From Lotus japonicus (taxonomy: Eukaryota > Streptophyta > Magnoliopsida > Fabales > Fabaceae): a stretch of 64,000 nucleotides of DNA. The translations under genes were made by a program, and so were the position numbers. Positions within the stretch are counted from its first letter, which is position 1. Every line of letters starts with the position of its first letter. This document shows, piece by piece, positions 32,384 through 45,253 of this stretch. Under the pieces are notes generated by a model. That model did no database searches, was not told the origin of the DNA, and saw only the letters and a program-made list of their open reading frames with translations. The stretch is from assembly GCF_012489685.1 (NCBI RefSeq), contig NC_080042.1:10056825-10120824 (forward strand), given 5' to 3'.

Positions 32384-33811
32384 ATGGGTGGCCAAATGAC
32401 GGAGGAGGAGATGCAAGCCCATATCGAGGCAAGAATCCAAGAGGGGATCACCCTCCGATTATGTGAATAAGAAGTTGAGAATGCCAACCGGTCTCTTCGG
32501 GAACTCACTTCGGCTACCATGAGTTATGACTATCCCGGGAGCATTGTCTTTCCCGAGGGAGTGGGAAACTTTAAGTTGAGACCGGCATTCATCAACTTGG
32601 TGAGCCAAAACCTATATGGTGGAGGTACTTTGGAAGATCCACATGCTCACATGGAGAGGTTCATCCGGAATTGCAACACTTACCGTGTGAACAATGTTCC
32701 GACGGATGCAATTCGGTTGAGCTTGTTTCCATTTTCTTTGAAGGATGCAGCGGAGGAATGGCTGAATTCACAACCTCAAGGGAGTATCACTACTTGGGAA
32801 GACCTAGCAGAAAAATTCACAACAAGGTTCTTCCCAAGAGCTCTTTTGAGGAAGCTGAAAAAAGACATTATGAATTTTGTGCAAACCACTGAGGAAAATC
32901 TCTATGAAGCTTGGGAGCGCTTCAAGAAGCTATTGAGGAAATGTCCTCAACACAATCTCACCCAAGCTGAATTGGTTGCAACATTTTATGATGGTCTACA
33001 ATACTCTTGGAGGTTTGGCCTAGATGCGGCTTCAAATGGGGAGTTCGATGCTCTTCCCCCACAAGCGGGGTATGACTTAATAGAAAAGATGGCAGCGAGA
33101 GCCATGAACTCTGAAAATGATCGCCAAACCCGAAGGAGTAAGTTTGAAGTGGAAGCTTATGACAAGCTCTTGGCCTCCAACAAGCAACTCACCGAACAAG
33201 TGGCGGAGATTCGAATGCATATTAAGGAGACTAAGGCTATTGGTGCAAGAATGACTTGTGTGGAGTGCAAGTCTTGTGGTGGACCTCATGTTAGTAACTT
33301 GTGTACTGTCAATGCTGAGAGAAATGAAGCCAAAGCTATATCTCAAGGAAGCATAGTTCCATCCTCAAATCATGAACCTCTTGTCCAAACACAAGTTGTT
33401 GGAAAGGTGAATTGCAAGAGGAGTTTAGAGGAGCTTTTGGAGAGTTGCATCAACCGCATGAACAACAACCATAAGAACCAAGAGGCGGCTATCAAGAACT
33501 TGGAGAACCAACTTGGCCAGCTAGCCAAGCAAATGGCCGAGATACCTCAAGGTAAGTTTTCTCCCGATTCTTTAATTTTGTCTAAACAAGAGAATTTTGC
33601 TGTTGTTACCACTAGGAGTGGGAGAGTGTTACACGAGTCAAAAAAACAAGATGAGGGAGAGAAAAATGAGAAAGTACAGGAAGAATATGAGGGTGCTACG
33701 GAGAAGAGAGTGAGTGAACCTGTGAAAGCTAGAGTTGTGAGCACTCCTTCTCCTGAACTTAGTAAGATTCCATTCCCCAAGGCTTTGGTCAAGAAAAATC
33801 TGGATAAATAG
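32384..33811 (+). pseudogene. gag: Athila-like gag with one early stop
   Basis: The best start is the ATG at 32384 (MGGQMTEEEMQAH). A TAA at 32468-32470 interrupts after 28 codons, and the frame then runs open to a TAG at 33809-33811. The retrotransposon gag domain is clear (LEDPHAHMERFIRNC ... DAAEEWL ... TWEDLAEKFTTRFFP), followed by a Cys-rich CVECKSCGGPHVSNLC. The same frame continues into protease, so the normal product would be a gag-protease fusion and both stops are single-base lesions. Confidence 0.85.
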
Positions 33812-33817
33812 TTTTCT

Positions 33818-34603
33818 ATGTTTTTGGAAGTTTTTAAGAAACTCCACATCAATATTCCTTTTTCTGAAGCCTTGGAGCAAATGCCTATCGATGCTAAGTT
33901 CATGAAGGACATTTTAAATAAGAGGAGGAAGTTGAGTGAGGTTGATGAAACTATTATGATGACCGAGGAGTGTAGTGCCATTTTGCAAAGGAAAATGCCT
34001 AAGAAGAGAAGGGATCCCGGGAGTTTTACTATCCCAGTGGAGATTGAGGGGTTGACTGTTGTTGAAGCCTTGTGTGATTTGGGAGCGAGCATCAACTTGA
34101 TGCCGCTTAGCATGTTTAGAAGGCTGAACTTAGGAGAGGTCACCCCGACCATGCTCTCCTTACAAATGGCTGACCGATCCCTAAAAACACCTTATGGGAT
34201 CATTGAAGATGTGATGGTTAAGGTTGATAAGTACGTGTTCCCAGTTGATTTTGTGGTGCTAGACATGGAGGAGGATGCAAAGATTCCTCTCATTCTTGGC
34301 CGACCCTTCTTAGCCACTGGCAGGGCGAAGATCGATGTTGATAAGGGTCAGCTCATTCTCAGAGTTGGTGAGGACAATGTAAGATTTTCGGTTTTCAATC
34401 CTAATTTGCAAACTAACATTAATGATGGTTTTGTTTGTGATATGATCAAAAGCTTGTCCAGGTCTTCAAAGGAGACCCCCAAGGTAAGTGAAAAAGATGT
34501 TGAGCTGAATAAAGTTCTCATCAAGCTTGTTAGTGAAAACAAGTATGGGGGGTCTAAAGATGAGAATTTCCAAGCCCACATCGCCCCGGTTCACACAAGC
34601 TAG
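33818..34603 (+). pseudogene. Athila-like protease region
   Basis: It is in frame with gag beyond the TAG at 33809. A conserved lead-in (FLEVFKKLHINIPF) is followed by a retropepsin fold with CDLGASINLMP as the active-site strand (Leu replaces the usual Ser/Thr, as in Athila) and LILGRPFLATG. After about residue 215 the sequence changes to a gag-like piece, then stops. Confidence 0.8.
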
Positions 34604-34800
34604 TCACCTTGTTAAGATGGAAGGTGTGACTAGTGATGAGCTCCAGATTAAGCTCTTCCCTCACTCCTTGAAGGGGGGAGCAAGGATTTGGTACGATGGT
34701 TAGATCAAACCCTCTCTTGGGAGGAATTGTTCCAAAGGTTTTGTGCAAGGTTCCTACCTTGCCCATGTGGTAAGAAGATTGATGGTAAGGAATTTCCTTC
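34530..34800 (+). pseudogene. Second, foreign gag fragment after protease
   Basis: Frames around YGGSKDENFQAHI, then VTSDELQIKLFPHSLKGGARIWYDG and WEELFQRFCARF, resemble the middle of a gypsy gag different from the one at 32519. It is broken by frameshifts. It stands where RT should begin, pointing to a chimeric origin. Confidence 0.6.
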
Positions 34801-36172
34801 CTAACACCAAAGGAAGGAGAGTCCACCTAGGACTATAACTTAGGGCTGCTTGGGAGACAACCCAAGTCTTGTTTTATTTCGCTTGTTTGTTTGTTGCATT
34901 TTGTAGGAGGAGAGAGCATGCAACTCAATAGCGGGAGGCGGTTCTATAGCCTCTGTGCTTGACTTGGAGAGGAGGTGTATCTCTTTCCTTTAAGTTAATT
35001 CATGCATTTTTAGCATATTTTCTCTTTGTAGAACTTTCTTTTCTGTTTCATCATGCATAGTAAGTTAGAGTCGTTTTGGGGTATTTACTTCCCTATACTC
35101 ACATGTTGTTGCCCGCAAGTTTTGTTCTCTAACGTGTTGCTGGTTTTGAAAATGTTTTTGTGAATACTTGTGTTGTCTTTTGGGGATGAGTGATTGCATG
35201 CTTTGGGGAAGAGAGGAGGAGACTTCGGTCTTCCGAGTGTTTCCTAAGGATAGAGTTGGTGTGAGTCCATAAGGGTCCATCTTTGACCCTTCACCATATA
35301 ATTTCCCTGGAGGATCCTGACTCACTCATACTTCTTAGTTCTGTATTGATTTCATTCTTTGCATGCTATTTGATACTTGCACAATTCTTGAGACCTGTAG
35401 GTTTTTGAGCTTCAGAGTTTGTTGGCTTGAACATTTATCCCTAGTTGTCTCTTTTGAGCCTATTGAAGATTTCTTTGTTAGCTAAATGATTGGGATGAAT
35501 GATAGGTTGGACTTTGGGGAGTGTTGGTCCTTGCATTGTGTTGGAGCTAGTAATTAAAGTTGGGAATGTCTCTTGCCTTAAATGTAAAAAAAAAGAAGAA
35601 AAAAAAAGAGAAAAAAAAAGAGACTCCTAATCAAGTTGGAGTTGAAAAAAAGAAAAAAAAAATAGAAGAAGAGAAAGTTGAAAAAGGGGTCAAGAGACTT
35701 GTGCTTAAAAAGTTTGTTGTTAAAGCTCCGGGATTACTAATAGGACCACACTCAAGATGCTTGAAGCTCTAGCCTTCCTTAGGGACCAACCACCTTGTAC
35801 TTCACCAAGCCAACATTTCAACCCTTTTAAGTCTCATTGAATTTGTGCATGTTTGATCTCTGTTGCTCTTGAGTGAATGATATCCAGAACCTATGAACTA
35901 CTTGTGTGCTCAGTGCACTTAATATATATCTCATCCTAGGAATTTTAGATCTATATGCTTCTCATGATGGACTCTACACTCTCCTTTGTCTAAAAGTTGC
36001 ATGAAGTGGATTGTTGTGTCTTTCTTTTGGAACCAGCTGTAGTTGCTAAATCTCCCGGTTTTCTTTGAAGTATTCCTTGTTTTGAGCACTTGTGTTGGGA
36101 GCATTTCTTGCGCTTGAGGGCAAGCGAGTGTTGTTTACGCTCGAGGGCGAGCTGTCGTTGAGTATAGTGGTG
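34801..36172 (+). other. Athila-like 3' non-coding region
   Basis: There is no real gene. It contains the lead-out common to Athila elements (ttagggctgcttgggagacaaccc near 34842), an A-rich block (35587-35670) that yields spurious Lys-rich frames, and cgcttgagggcaagcg near the LTR. The polypurine tract is not distinct. Confidence 0.5.
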
Positions 36173-37577
36173 TGATGACCCTAGTTTAGTAGTGTTTTTA
36201 GGGTCATTTCTTAGTTTGTTTTGAGTCTTTTTGTTGAGTCTCATGTAGTGTTTCATGCATTCTCATGCATTTTTATCTTTATTTGTGTTTCTACTTTGTT
36301 TTGGTAATTTCATAGTTTTATAGGGACCTTTCATGCATTTTAAGTAAGTTTAAGACTTGCATATCTTTTCTACTTGAATTGAGGGTCTTTTGTGCTAATA
36401 AACTCTTGGAAATCCTAGATATTTTCCTTGCTTTGTTCCCAAGCAGCTAGGTCTGAAAACTGATGAAGAAAGAAGGTCAAAAGGCTTGGATAATTGAAGG
36501 GAGGCTTAAAGGGGAGTTAAGAAGAAGGTCAAGAGGCTTTCTAGCATGTAGAGAGCGCTCAGGCGCTCGTGTTGAGCACCTGAGCGCCAATTGGATCGAT
36601 GTTTACAAGATGCTAGAAAGGAATTGGCGCCTGAGCGCTCTTGTTGAGCGCCTGAGCGCTCCTATTGAGCGCCTGAGCGCCAATTGCCTTCCAGAGAGCA
36701 TGTTTTCAGCTGGAATTGGCGCTCAAGCGCTCTGAATTGGCGCCTGAGCGCCCAGACTCGACCTGTTTGCCTATAAATAGGCTTTTTGTCATTTCTGTTG
36801 GAACCTTTTGTCAATGTATCAAATTTTCATAAGTTAGAAGAGAGGGTTTGAGTTCTAGAGCTTGAGGAGCTTTCTCTAAGCCCTATGTTTCAGGTTTCAT
36901 CTTTATCTTCTTGTATGGATTTCGTAGCCATGTTTGGCTAAACCCCTTTTGCTTTGGGTTCTTTGTAAGACTTATGATGTTTTAATCTTAATTCCTATTT
37001 CTATTCATGATTCCTCTGAGTAAACCCTTGAATCCCAAATCCATGCTTTATGTTTCAAGTTAGAACATGTGCTAGCTTTATGCTTTTCTATAATAGAACG
37101 GAAGTTTGTTATAGATTAGGGACTTGTTGTGGGATTACCTCTTCTATACTTGCTACTAGGAATAGAGGAAGGGCTGGGGTTTGTTGGCCTGAATTGCATG
37201 CTTAATGCCTTTAGCAAATGTTTAGGTTATCAAGGAATTGTGCCTATCTTTTGGCTTGAGAGGATTGTCTATGCGAGGCATCGATAGATGATTGATTAGG
37301 CTAGAACATCAAGGAGAGACTCAGAGTTTTGTGGACAGAATAGGTTGATTAGAACTGAATTAGTCAAGCAAGAACCCAAGGCATGCTCACCATTGTTCTC
37401 ACACACTTATATTTCAATTGCTTGTTAATTAGTCACCTAAACAATCAACCTTAAAACTGAATTTTACTCGCTTTCTTACCGTGAACTCGAGGCTTAAACT
37501 GAATTCACATTCCAATTCCCTGTGGTTCGATAAATTTAAAACCGGGTGGATTCCGTACACTTGCGGATTTACCAACA
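36173..37577 (+). repeat. Athila-like 3' LTR
   Basis: It is 1405 bases, TGATGACC...CCAACA, matching the 5' LTR. The TATA box is at 36772-36779. Confidence 0.92.
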
Positions 37578-39477
37578 CTAGGTTTTCCAAAAACCCACCA
37601 AAAGAAGTTTCCCGGGGAAAGTCTAAGAATACGAACAAATGGCTAAGTCTCAAACCCAAGTTTGAACTTGCCTAGGGTTGTTCATCCAACCCGAAATATC
37701 AAAGATCACCAGATCAATGAATTCCCCACTCCGAAGTCGCGTCAGAACGCACCATTCAACAACATCTCAACATCATAAGTTATAGACAACATCATAATAT
37801 CAGTTCATCATCATAATCCATATCAACACAAAGCATAAGTCGAATTTCTCGACGCCTATCATACAGTCATAGCTAATAAGTAAGTTGCCCTAACCTCGAG
37901 CTGCTCTAGTCTCGTGATCAAATATCCTTCACACAATTGCTCTGAAACTCCCAAAGTTCCTTCAACTGAACCTCGGAGAAAAACAAAGCAGAATCCAAAC
38001 AAAATCGATTAGTTCGATCGCAATACAACTCATAAACGATAGACAAAGCATTAAAGCTTCAGAATACAACAATCGAGTACGAAAAGACAAGTTTTCGAAA
38101 ACGAAAACTCCCCCCCCCTCACAACATAGCTCTCGGCCAAAAAGGAAAAAGAGCTCCGGCTCTTTTTCTTCGATCAAATCTGTTTACAAGGTAGTTTTAG
38201 GGTAAAACTAAGGCAAAGAAACTGTCGGAACAATTTTCGGACGATCGGATCGAAATACGGCTGTTCAGGGGCGTTTTGGTCCAAAATAAAAGCTCAAAAC
38301 CTCAAAGTTATCAGTTCGGAAAACAAATTTGACAGCAATGATCCTAACGACATCCGTGACAACAAATCCTAAAGGCACGAAGTCAGATTACGACTTTTCG
38401 ACAGTAAAGTTTCGAAATGTGCGACAAAAGAGTTTTGAATCAGTTTTTCAGATCCTGGACAACTCGATCACAATCGGCGAATACTGACGGAGGTTCTAGA
38501 CTCTTGGGCACGTAGAGAAGATAACCCAGCAGAGAAATCAGGAAAAACGGACAGTTTTACAAAAAGCTCAAAACTGTGAGCACAGAAACGACTAAAGAAA
38601 CGCAGTAGAAACGATAATTAGAGGTAAGAATCAAGCTAGTTACCTCGATACCTTGAAGTAGGAACGAACTGCGCGAAGATCGGTCGAGTTTCGGCGAAAA
38701 TCTCCTCTCCTCTCCTCTCCTTGAACCGCGGCCCCAAATGGTAGAAAATGAAGATATTTTGGATTTTTCAACTATTTATAGGCAGGTGAAATCGCGGGAA
38801 AATGAAAATTTCGCGATTCCGATTTTTGCAGCATGTTCACCGATGAATTCTAAGATAGATTCTGGCGTCAGAATTCCAGAACTCAAAACATATCTCTGAC
38901 ATTTGGGAAAAACGATTTCTAAAATCCCAAAAGCGGTGTAAGTTAATCTGTCCCGAAAAACTACTTTTTGCTGTGATGGTTAGACGACAAAACTTCCTTC
39001 TGAAGAAAGATTGGAAATGTCGAAACAAATCTGGCAACATGGACGGAAACTTCGTTAAAAGTCCCGAATAGAAAAAGTCTTCATCCATCGCTCGAATCTA
39101 GGGTTTCGAAGCAAAGAAATTAGCGTCGTCGGACTTCCAAAAAGTGAATACTATCGTGCGTACAGTCCAGGGTTCCGAAATGAAACGCTGGTCGAAGAAA
39201 AAATAAAGAGAACCTTTAAATTTTCCAAGGATTCAAAATCTCACTTAATACGTTGCTCTAAAAGCGAAATTAGCCTATTCTGGACACGCTCGCCATAAGG
39301 CAGGTGTGCAGACGACTCGCACTACTTCCTAACACGACTACGCAACATTCCTCAAGCAATTCCTGAACTTTCTTCTTCATTAATCTTTCTCAAACATCAA
39401 AATCCTGTCACGCTTACACTGATTCTACGCATGAGTCAGAAATTAACTTGTTCTGCAAATCCAGGTCTTACACTTTG

Positions 39478-40971
39478 GAGGAAATATATTTGGGAGATGG
39501 CTCGAAGAAAAGACCAACCTACAAAAGTTCCTTGATCGACCCAAAGCTTAGAGGCATAATGATAGAGTTGTTGAAAGAATTCAAAGATTGTTTCGCCTGG
39601 GATTATGATGAGATGCCTGGTTTGAGTCGAGACTTGGTAGAATTACAACTGCCAATCAAAGAGGACAGGAAGCCAGTAAAACAACTGCCCAGAAGATTCC
39701 ATCCAGGCGTTCTAGTAAAAATCAAGGAAGAAATCGAAAGATTGCTACGGTGCAAGTTCATCAGAGCGGCCAAATATGTTGAGTGGCTGGCCAATGTAGT
39801 CCCGGTAATCAAGAAAAATGGTAAGATGAGGGTCTGCATAGATTTTCGAGATCTGAATGCTGCCACACCCAAGGATGAATATCACATGCCCATAGCCGAG
39901 ATGATGGTAGATTAAGCAGCAGGCCATGAATACTTAAGTCTCTTAGACGGATATTCTGGCTACAACCAGATTTTCATTGCCAAGGAGGATGTGTCGAAAA
40001 TAGCATTTCGATGTCCTGGTGCTTTAGGGACATATGAGTGGGTGGTCATGCCATTTGGTTTGAAAAACGCTGGCGCGACCTACCAGAGGGTAATTAATAC
40101 TATCTTCCATGACTTTATTGAAACTTTTATGCAGGTTTATATTGATGACATAGTGGTCAAGTCCCCATCCAAGTCATTCGAGAGAATGAGGAGACATGGC
40201 CTAAAAATGAACCCTCTTAAATGTGCATGTGGTGTAATTGCAGGTGACTTTTTGGGTTTTGTGGTGCACAAGAAAGGCATCGAAATCAACAAGAACAAGG
40301 CCAAAGCTATTCTCGACACAAGTCCACCAACTAGCAAGAAACAACTGCAGTCGCTATTGGGCAAAGTCAATTTCCTTAGAAGGTTTATTGCTAACCTTAG
40401 TGACCAAACTAAGTCTTTCTCATCCCTTCTTCGACTAAAGAAGGAAGACATTTTTCGCTGGGAAGCAGAGCACCAAAAAGCATTTGATGAGCTAAAAAAC
40501 TATTTGGCAAGCCCTCCGATGATGATTCCTCCTATAAAAGGGAAGCCAATGAAGTTATATATTTCGGCTACAGATGAAACCATTGGCAGCATGTTGGCAC
40601 AAGAAGATGAAGATGGCATCAAAAGAGCCGTATTTTATTTGAGTCGTGTGTTAAACGATGCTGAGACTCGATACACTATGATCGAGAAACTGTGTTTGTG
40701 TTTGTACTTTTCTTGTACCAAGCTGAAATATTATATAAAGCCAATTGATGTAATGGTTTTTTCTCACTTTGATATAATAAAGCACATGTTATCCAAGCTT
40801 ATTTTGCATAGTCGAATTGGTAAATGGTCTTTAGCATTAACCGAATATTCGCTCACTTATGCCCCTTTAAAGGCAATTAAGGGGCAAGCAGTAGCTGATT
40901 TCTTGGCAGATCACACTATGCCTGAAGAGATAGCTTATGTAGGATTACAGCAGGAATCGGTATGTTCATAG
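39478..40971 (+). pseudogene. pol: Tat reverse transcriptase and RNase H
   Basis: It continues the pol frame from 21916. RT motifs: FAWDYDEMPGL, IKKNGKMRVCIDFRDLN, FRCPGALGTYEWVVMPFGLKNAGATYQR and the catalytic YIDDIVVK. A TAA at 39913-39915 breaks it. A stretch after YIDDIVVKSPSK appears about ten residues short. RNase H follows (LYISATDETIGSML, then VADFLADH). The frame ends at 40971, where the next domain lies in another frame. Confidence 0.88.
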
Positions 40972-41499
40972 TGTCCCCACAAGGAATCCCAACCAAATTC
41001 ATGTTTCGAATTCGAGAAAGTTGCTCCAATAACGAATATGAATATGAGGCTTTAGTCTCGGGCCTCGAAATACTGTTGGCCTTGGGGGCAAAGAACGTCG
41101 AAGTTAAAGGTGACTCAGAATTGGTTGTAAAGCAACTTACCAAGGAGTATAAGTGCATAAGTGAAAATTTGGCAAAATACTACGTAAAGGCCATGAGTTT
41201 ACTAGCCAATTTTGACCAAGCAGGAATTAGCTACAAACCTAGGGTAAGCAATCAAGAGGATAATGAGTTAGCACAAATTGCTTCTGGGTATATGATAGAT
41301 AAACAAAAATTGAAAGAGTTGATTAGGATCAAGGAGAAATTGAGTCTTTTGGATCTCGACGTTATGGCTATCGATAACCTTACTCCCAATGATTGGAGAA
41401 AGCCAATCGTCGAATACTTGCAGAACCCTATAGGGTCAACCGACAGAAAAGTCAAATATAGGGCTCTAAATTATACCATCATAGGCAATGAATTGTTCA
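40955..41499 (+). pseudogene. Tat archaeal-type RNase H, N-terminally truncated
   Basis: The second RNase H typical of Tat elements is present (GIPTKFMFRI, NNEYEYEALVSGLEILLALGA, VKGDSELVVKQL). The usual first strand carrying the first catalytic Asp is missing, and the frame differs from the preceding RNase H, which indicates a small deletion at about 40930-40960. The hAT insertion follows. The frame resumes after it in the integrase entry. Confidence 0.8.
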
Positions 41500-41522
41500 C
41501 AATGTTCTGAAAACCGGACCGG
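41500..41522 (+). repeat. hAT left terminal inverted repeat
   Basis: It pairs with 45254-45276 with about one mismatch. Confidence 0.9.
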
Positions 41523-41925
41523 TCATCGAACCGGTCAAGGCATTGGTTTAAGGTTCAAAGGTCGAACCGGGGTTGAATCGAGGTTGAACCGAGGTTGAAC
41601 CGTATCAATATAAATAATATAATTTTATATTATATACATATAAAAATATATATACATAATTTTTTTAGGTCATCTAAATGACTAAATCTAATTGTTGTAA
41701 AGTAAAATAAGTAAATAACAAAAGCTAAAATATATAAGCCAACAAATGTAACTCCACAAGTCCAAATGATAGTTTGTTTAGATGCAAACACCACCAACTT
41801 ACATAAGTCATAACTCATAACATTTAGGTTCAACAACAACCTTAAATCAATACCAATGACAAAAGTCTAAATTTAACAACACTTAACAAAGTATGAATAA
41901 CAAGTTAACAACACAACAAATATAA

Positions 41926-44723
41926 TCAAAAATCATTAACATCATTAAGATTGAACTCTATTCCATCAAACGGCGATGATTCAACATTTGCCTCAATTTG
42001 AAAATCAACTGACTCCATCAGTGGCTCCTCTGAAATGTCAACTTCTTCACCACCTAATTACATAACGTGAAAGTGAAAAACTTACTTAAATGTAGCTTTT
42101 GAAATAATACTTCTAAATTTGAAACAAGCTCAATAAGATTAAATGATTAATTTTTTACCTGCAACATCTCTTGCATCATCTTCATAAATGTTATTCACAA
42201 GCTCAGCCTCATTATCATCAAACTCAGGAGGTGCTTCTTCCTCAACTACCCAAAAGTCAACATTATTGATGCATTCATAATCAACAGGATCATAAGTTCT
42301 CTTCTTCAATTCACTCCTAAAATGGAACATTAAAAAAAATTCAAGTTAGAGAGCTAAGATATATTGCAAAAAAATGAAAGCATATAAGTGATAGTAAATT
42401 AGTAATATACCTTTTCTTCAAACGCAAGTTATAAGTAATATAAACATGATCACTTAGCCTTTGATGTTCAAGTCTATTTCGTTTTTTGGTATGGATGCGT
42501 TCAAAGAGACTCCAATTTCTTTCACACCCTGAAGATGATGATGTTTGACTAAGAATACGAATTGCTATCTTTTGTAACAATGGAGCACTACTCCCATATA
42601 TTGACCACCATTGAGCTGCAATAAATAAATTTATTAAAACTATTATATATTGCAATAAAATAAATTTACACAATACAATTTAGATAACTATTTACCGGGT
42701 TGAATTTGGCTTGCCGCTTGCAAAGCACTTGCTCGACTAAATGAATCTTTCCGCTCACGATAGACATTCATCTCTAGAAGGGCTTTGGGTAAGCTAGCAC
42801 ATAGACTTTTCACCTCCAACAAATCAACAAGTGACTGCACAACTCTATCCTTTTCAACAAAACTTGGATCATAAAAGAATCCAGGATTTAGAAAGTAAGC
42901 TGCTGCATGAAGAGTACGCTTCAGGTGTTTATCCCATCGAGCTGAAATAATATCTGTGTACGGCTTATACAATTCACTCTTATCCCTGAACATCCGCTTG
43001 ATTGCGTTCTTTGCCCTTTGCATGCCATCATAAACATAGCCCATCGAGGGTTTTTCATCCCCATCTACAATTCTAAGTAGTCGGATAATGGGAGCTGCAA
43101 TATTTGACACCACCTCACAATCCCTCCAAAATTTATTATCTAAAATGATTTCACTAACACGTTTCCCAGCTGTACCCGTTGATAACTTATTACCAATAAA
43201 GTGTTGATTAACAACTAGAGCTTGCAAATCAGACTTATGATCAGAAATACTTTTCAATGTGATAAAGGTGGTAGCAAACCGAGTCACCCCTGGACGAACA
43301 ATTTCTTTCCAACCACTTCTTTTTCTAAGCCAAGATAAAAATATCATATGATTGTAAATAAATATAGTCACCTTAGAAGCTTTTGAGGCAAGATCTGCAA
43401 TATGTGGCAAGCTACTAATATCCTTCAAAAGGAGATTTATGCAATGAGCAGCACGTGGAGTCCAAAAAATGTTCTCATATTTCTGATGAAGCAATTTACC
43501 GGCAGCTACATAGTTAGCCGCATTATCTGTGACAACATGAACCACGTTTTGAGGTCCAACCCACTCAATAACTTCAGAAAACAAGTTGCACAATGTTGAA
43601 GCATCTTTCACAACATCAGACGCATCCACAGATTTAACAAACGACATGCCTATACCATACAATAAACAAGTGAATTCAACAAAGTTTCAACATTATGAAC
43701 AATATCAAACAATTAATCAACAAGTTTCACAAAGATTATACCTGTTTGACAATAAACCATAAAATTTATCAAAGTTCTTTGTCGTTGATCACTCCATCCA
43801 TCAGCCATGATTGTACATCCATACTTAGCCCAATTGGCCCGGTGGCTTTCAACAAGTAACTGACACTCTTTCTTGCAATCTCCTAACAAGTTGACCCTTA
43901 ATTCATCATAAGATGGACCTTTAAAACCAGAGCCAATGGCAACAGCTGCATCCAATGCTGGCTGAAAATATGGTGATTGTAATGCATTAAATGGAATGCA
44001 AGCATCAAAAAACCATCTAGCAATTGCCATCTTAGCTTTGTGTACAGCTTCTTTACTAGACAAAACACTTTTAAGTGTTGGTTGGGATCCAGGAGTCGTT
44101 CTTGGAGCAAAGTAATTGTCAATTTCACCAGTAGCTTTCCTTTTTCCTTTGCTTTGAGTAGATGCTGGTGTTACAGTTGGACAAGCATTGAGTTCATGAC
44201 TAACTTCATCAATAGCTCCATCACCAAATGCTTCATTGCGGTTATTCTTGGCTTCATTTTTCTTTTGTTCAATACTTTCTAATAAAGCTACCATTCTATG
44301 GCGAACATCAGGAGGAACTTTCTTGCAAGCTAATATTTGACCTGGTATGCCGGCAAGATGGTGCTTCATTCTATTTATTCCCCCGCCTTTGTATGACGTT
44401 CCACAATAGAGGCAAGTGTACATACATGACCTTCCTTCCTTTTGAAATGCAAAATGCTCCCAAGCAGGATCTTTTTTCCCACGAACATTAGCAGCGTTTT
44501 CCGCCGCTTCTTGTGTCCCAACAACATTAGGAGAAGCATCAACCGGAGTAGTATTTCTTCCATCATTCTACAATTAAACAGTCATCATATTCAAATTCAT
44601 AAACAGTAAGAGAATTGAGAAATCAAACCCTATGGAAATCAAATAAAGAAAAGGTTGAAAACAGAAAAGAGAAAAGAAAAATCAGTTTGGAAGAAGAAGA
44701 AGAACTTGTTGAGTGGTAGCCAT
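41926..44723 (-). CDS. hAT transposase (BED finger, DUF659, hAT dimerisation), six exons
   Basis: My exon model on the minus strand is 44723-44706, 44567-43742, 43649-42696, 42615-42411, 42316-42159 and 42053-41926. All introns are GT-AG, phases agree, and the total is 2289 bases, giving 762 residues with no internal stop. The start ATG opens with MATTQQ. Domains: BED zinc finger (CLYCGTSYKGGG, then HH), DUF659 core (IMADGWSD with the first catalytic Asp; VVTDNAANY with the second), and the C-terminal dimerisation domain (WWSIYGSSAPLLQ; SSSGCERNWS with the catalytic Glu). It would excise and reinsert hAT copies in the nucleus. The first 18-base exon is the least certain part. Confidence 0.85.
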
Positions 44724-45253
44724 GTTTGAACTTTGAACCAAGTTTGCTCTGTTCCTCACTTACTATGTTTGAACTCTGAAACACCCTGCTGTTGATTGAG
44801 GGCCGCCGCCGCCGCAGGGACCACCGCCTCCGCAGGGACCACCGCCGTCGTCGGATTCCGCCGCCGCAGGGAGGGTCAAGGTCGGCGCTCAAGAGGAGAA
44901 GGGTTCCAGACGACACGTTCACGTTACACTTGCTCTGTTTCACGGTTTCTTTCTCAAACGTTTTCTTCGTTCTCTGCCTTTCTATTTTCCTTTTTTTTTT
45001 TTTTCAAAAATAATTCAAAACGGCGTCGTTCTGTTTTTTCAAACGGTTTGACCCGGTTTTTCTCCAAAACGGCGTCGTTTTGACGTTTCCGTTCAGAACC
45101 GGGAATAACCGGCCTAACCGCGGTTTTTTCCGGTTTTGCCGGTTCAGGACCGGTTTCACCGGTTTAACCCCGGTTGGAACAGCAGGCGGTTTTCCTTATG
45201 CTCCGGACCGGCACTGTGCCCGGTTCCCGGTCGAACCGGTTCGACCGGCCGGT

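Larger units (their letters stand above)
30822..37577 (+). mobile_element. Athila-like non-autonomous gypsy element
   Basis: Two 1405-base LTRs are bounded by the duplication CTAGG (30817-30821, 37578-37582). The interior has an Athila-type primer site, gag and protease but no RT, RNase H or integrase. By eye about 15 LTR differences (about 1%). It sits inside the Tekay 5' LTR, so it is the youngest of the three gypsy insertions here. Confidence 0.92.
21917..39472 (-). mobile_element. Tekay/Del-type chromovirus, internally deleted, nested in Tat
   Basis: On the minus strand: a 5' LTR at 29126-39472 (interrupted), a tRNA-iMet primer site, gag remnants, a collapsed pol, a polypurine tract and a 3' LTR at 21917-25498. 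The duplication CTTTG is at 21912-21916 and 39473-39477. LTRs of about 3.6 kb and CCHC-rich gag fit the Tekay lineage. Only the extreme ends of pol remain, so the element is non-autonomous. Confidence 0.9.
29126..39472 (-). repeat. Tekay 5' LTR, split by the Athila-like element
   Basis: The LTR consists of 29126-30821 plus 37583-39472 (about 3.59 kb). It matches 21917-25498 with a small percentage of differences. A minus-strand TATA box tataaata (38773-38780) is intact in this promoter copy. Confidence 0.92.

Noticed and set aside
33547..34152. 201-residue antisense frame opposite the Athila-like protease
   Set aside because: It is the complement of a conserved protease, with composition typical of a shadow frame.
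32384..34603. Treating the Athila-like gag and protease as two separate intact genes
   Set aside because: They are in one frame separated by a TAG, and an earlier TAA splits gag. A single broken gag-protease frame explains both.
35560..35772. Lys-rich 70-residue frame
   Set aside because: It arises from an A-rich tract in the Athila-like 3' region.
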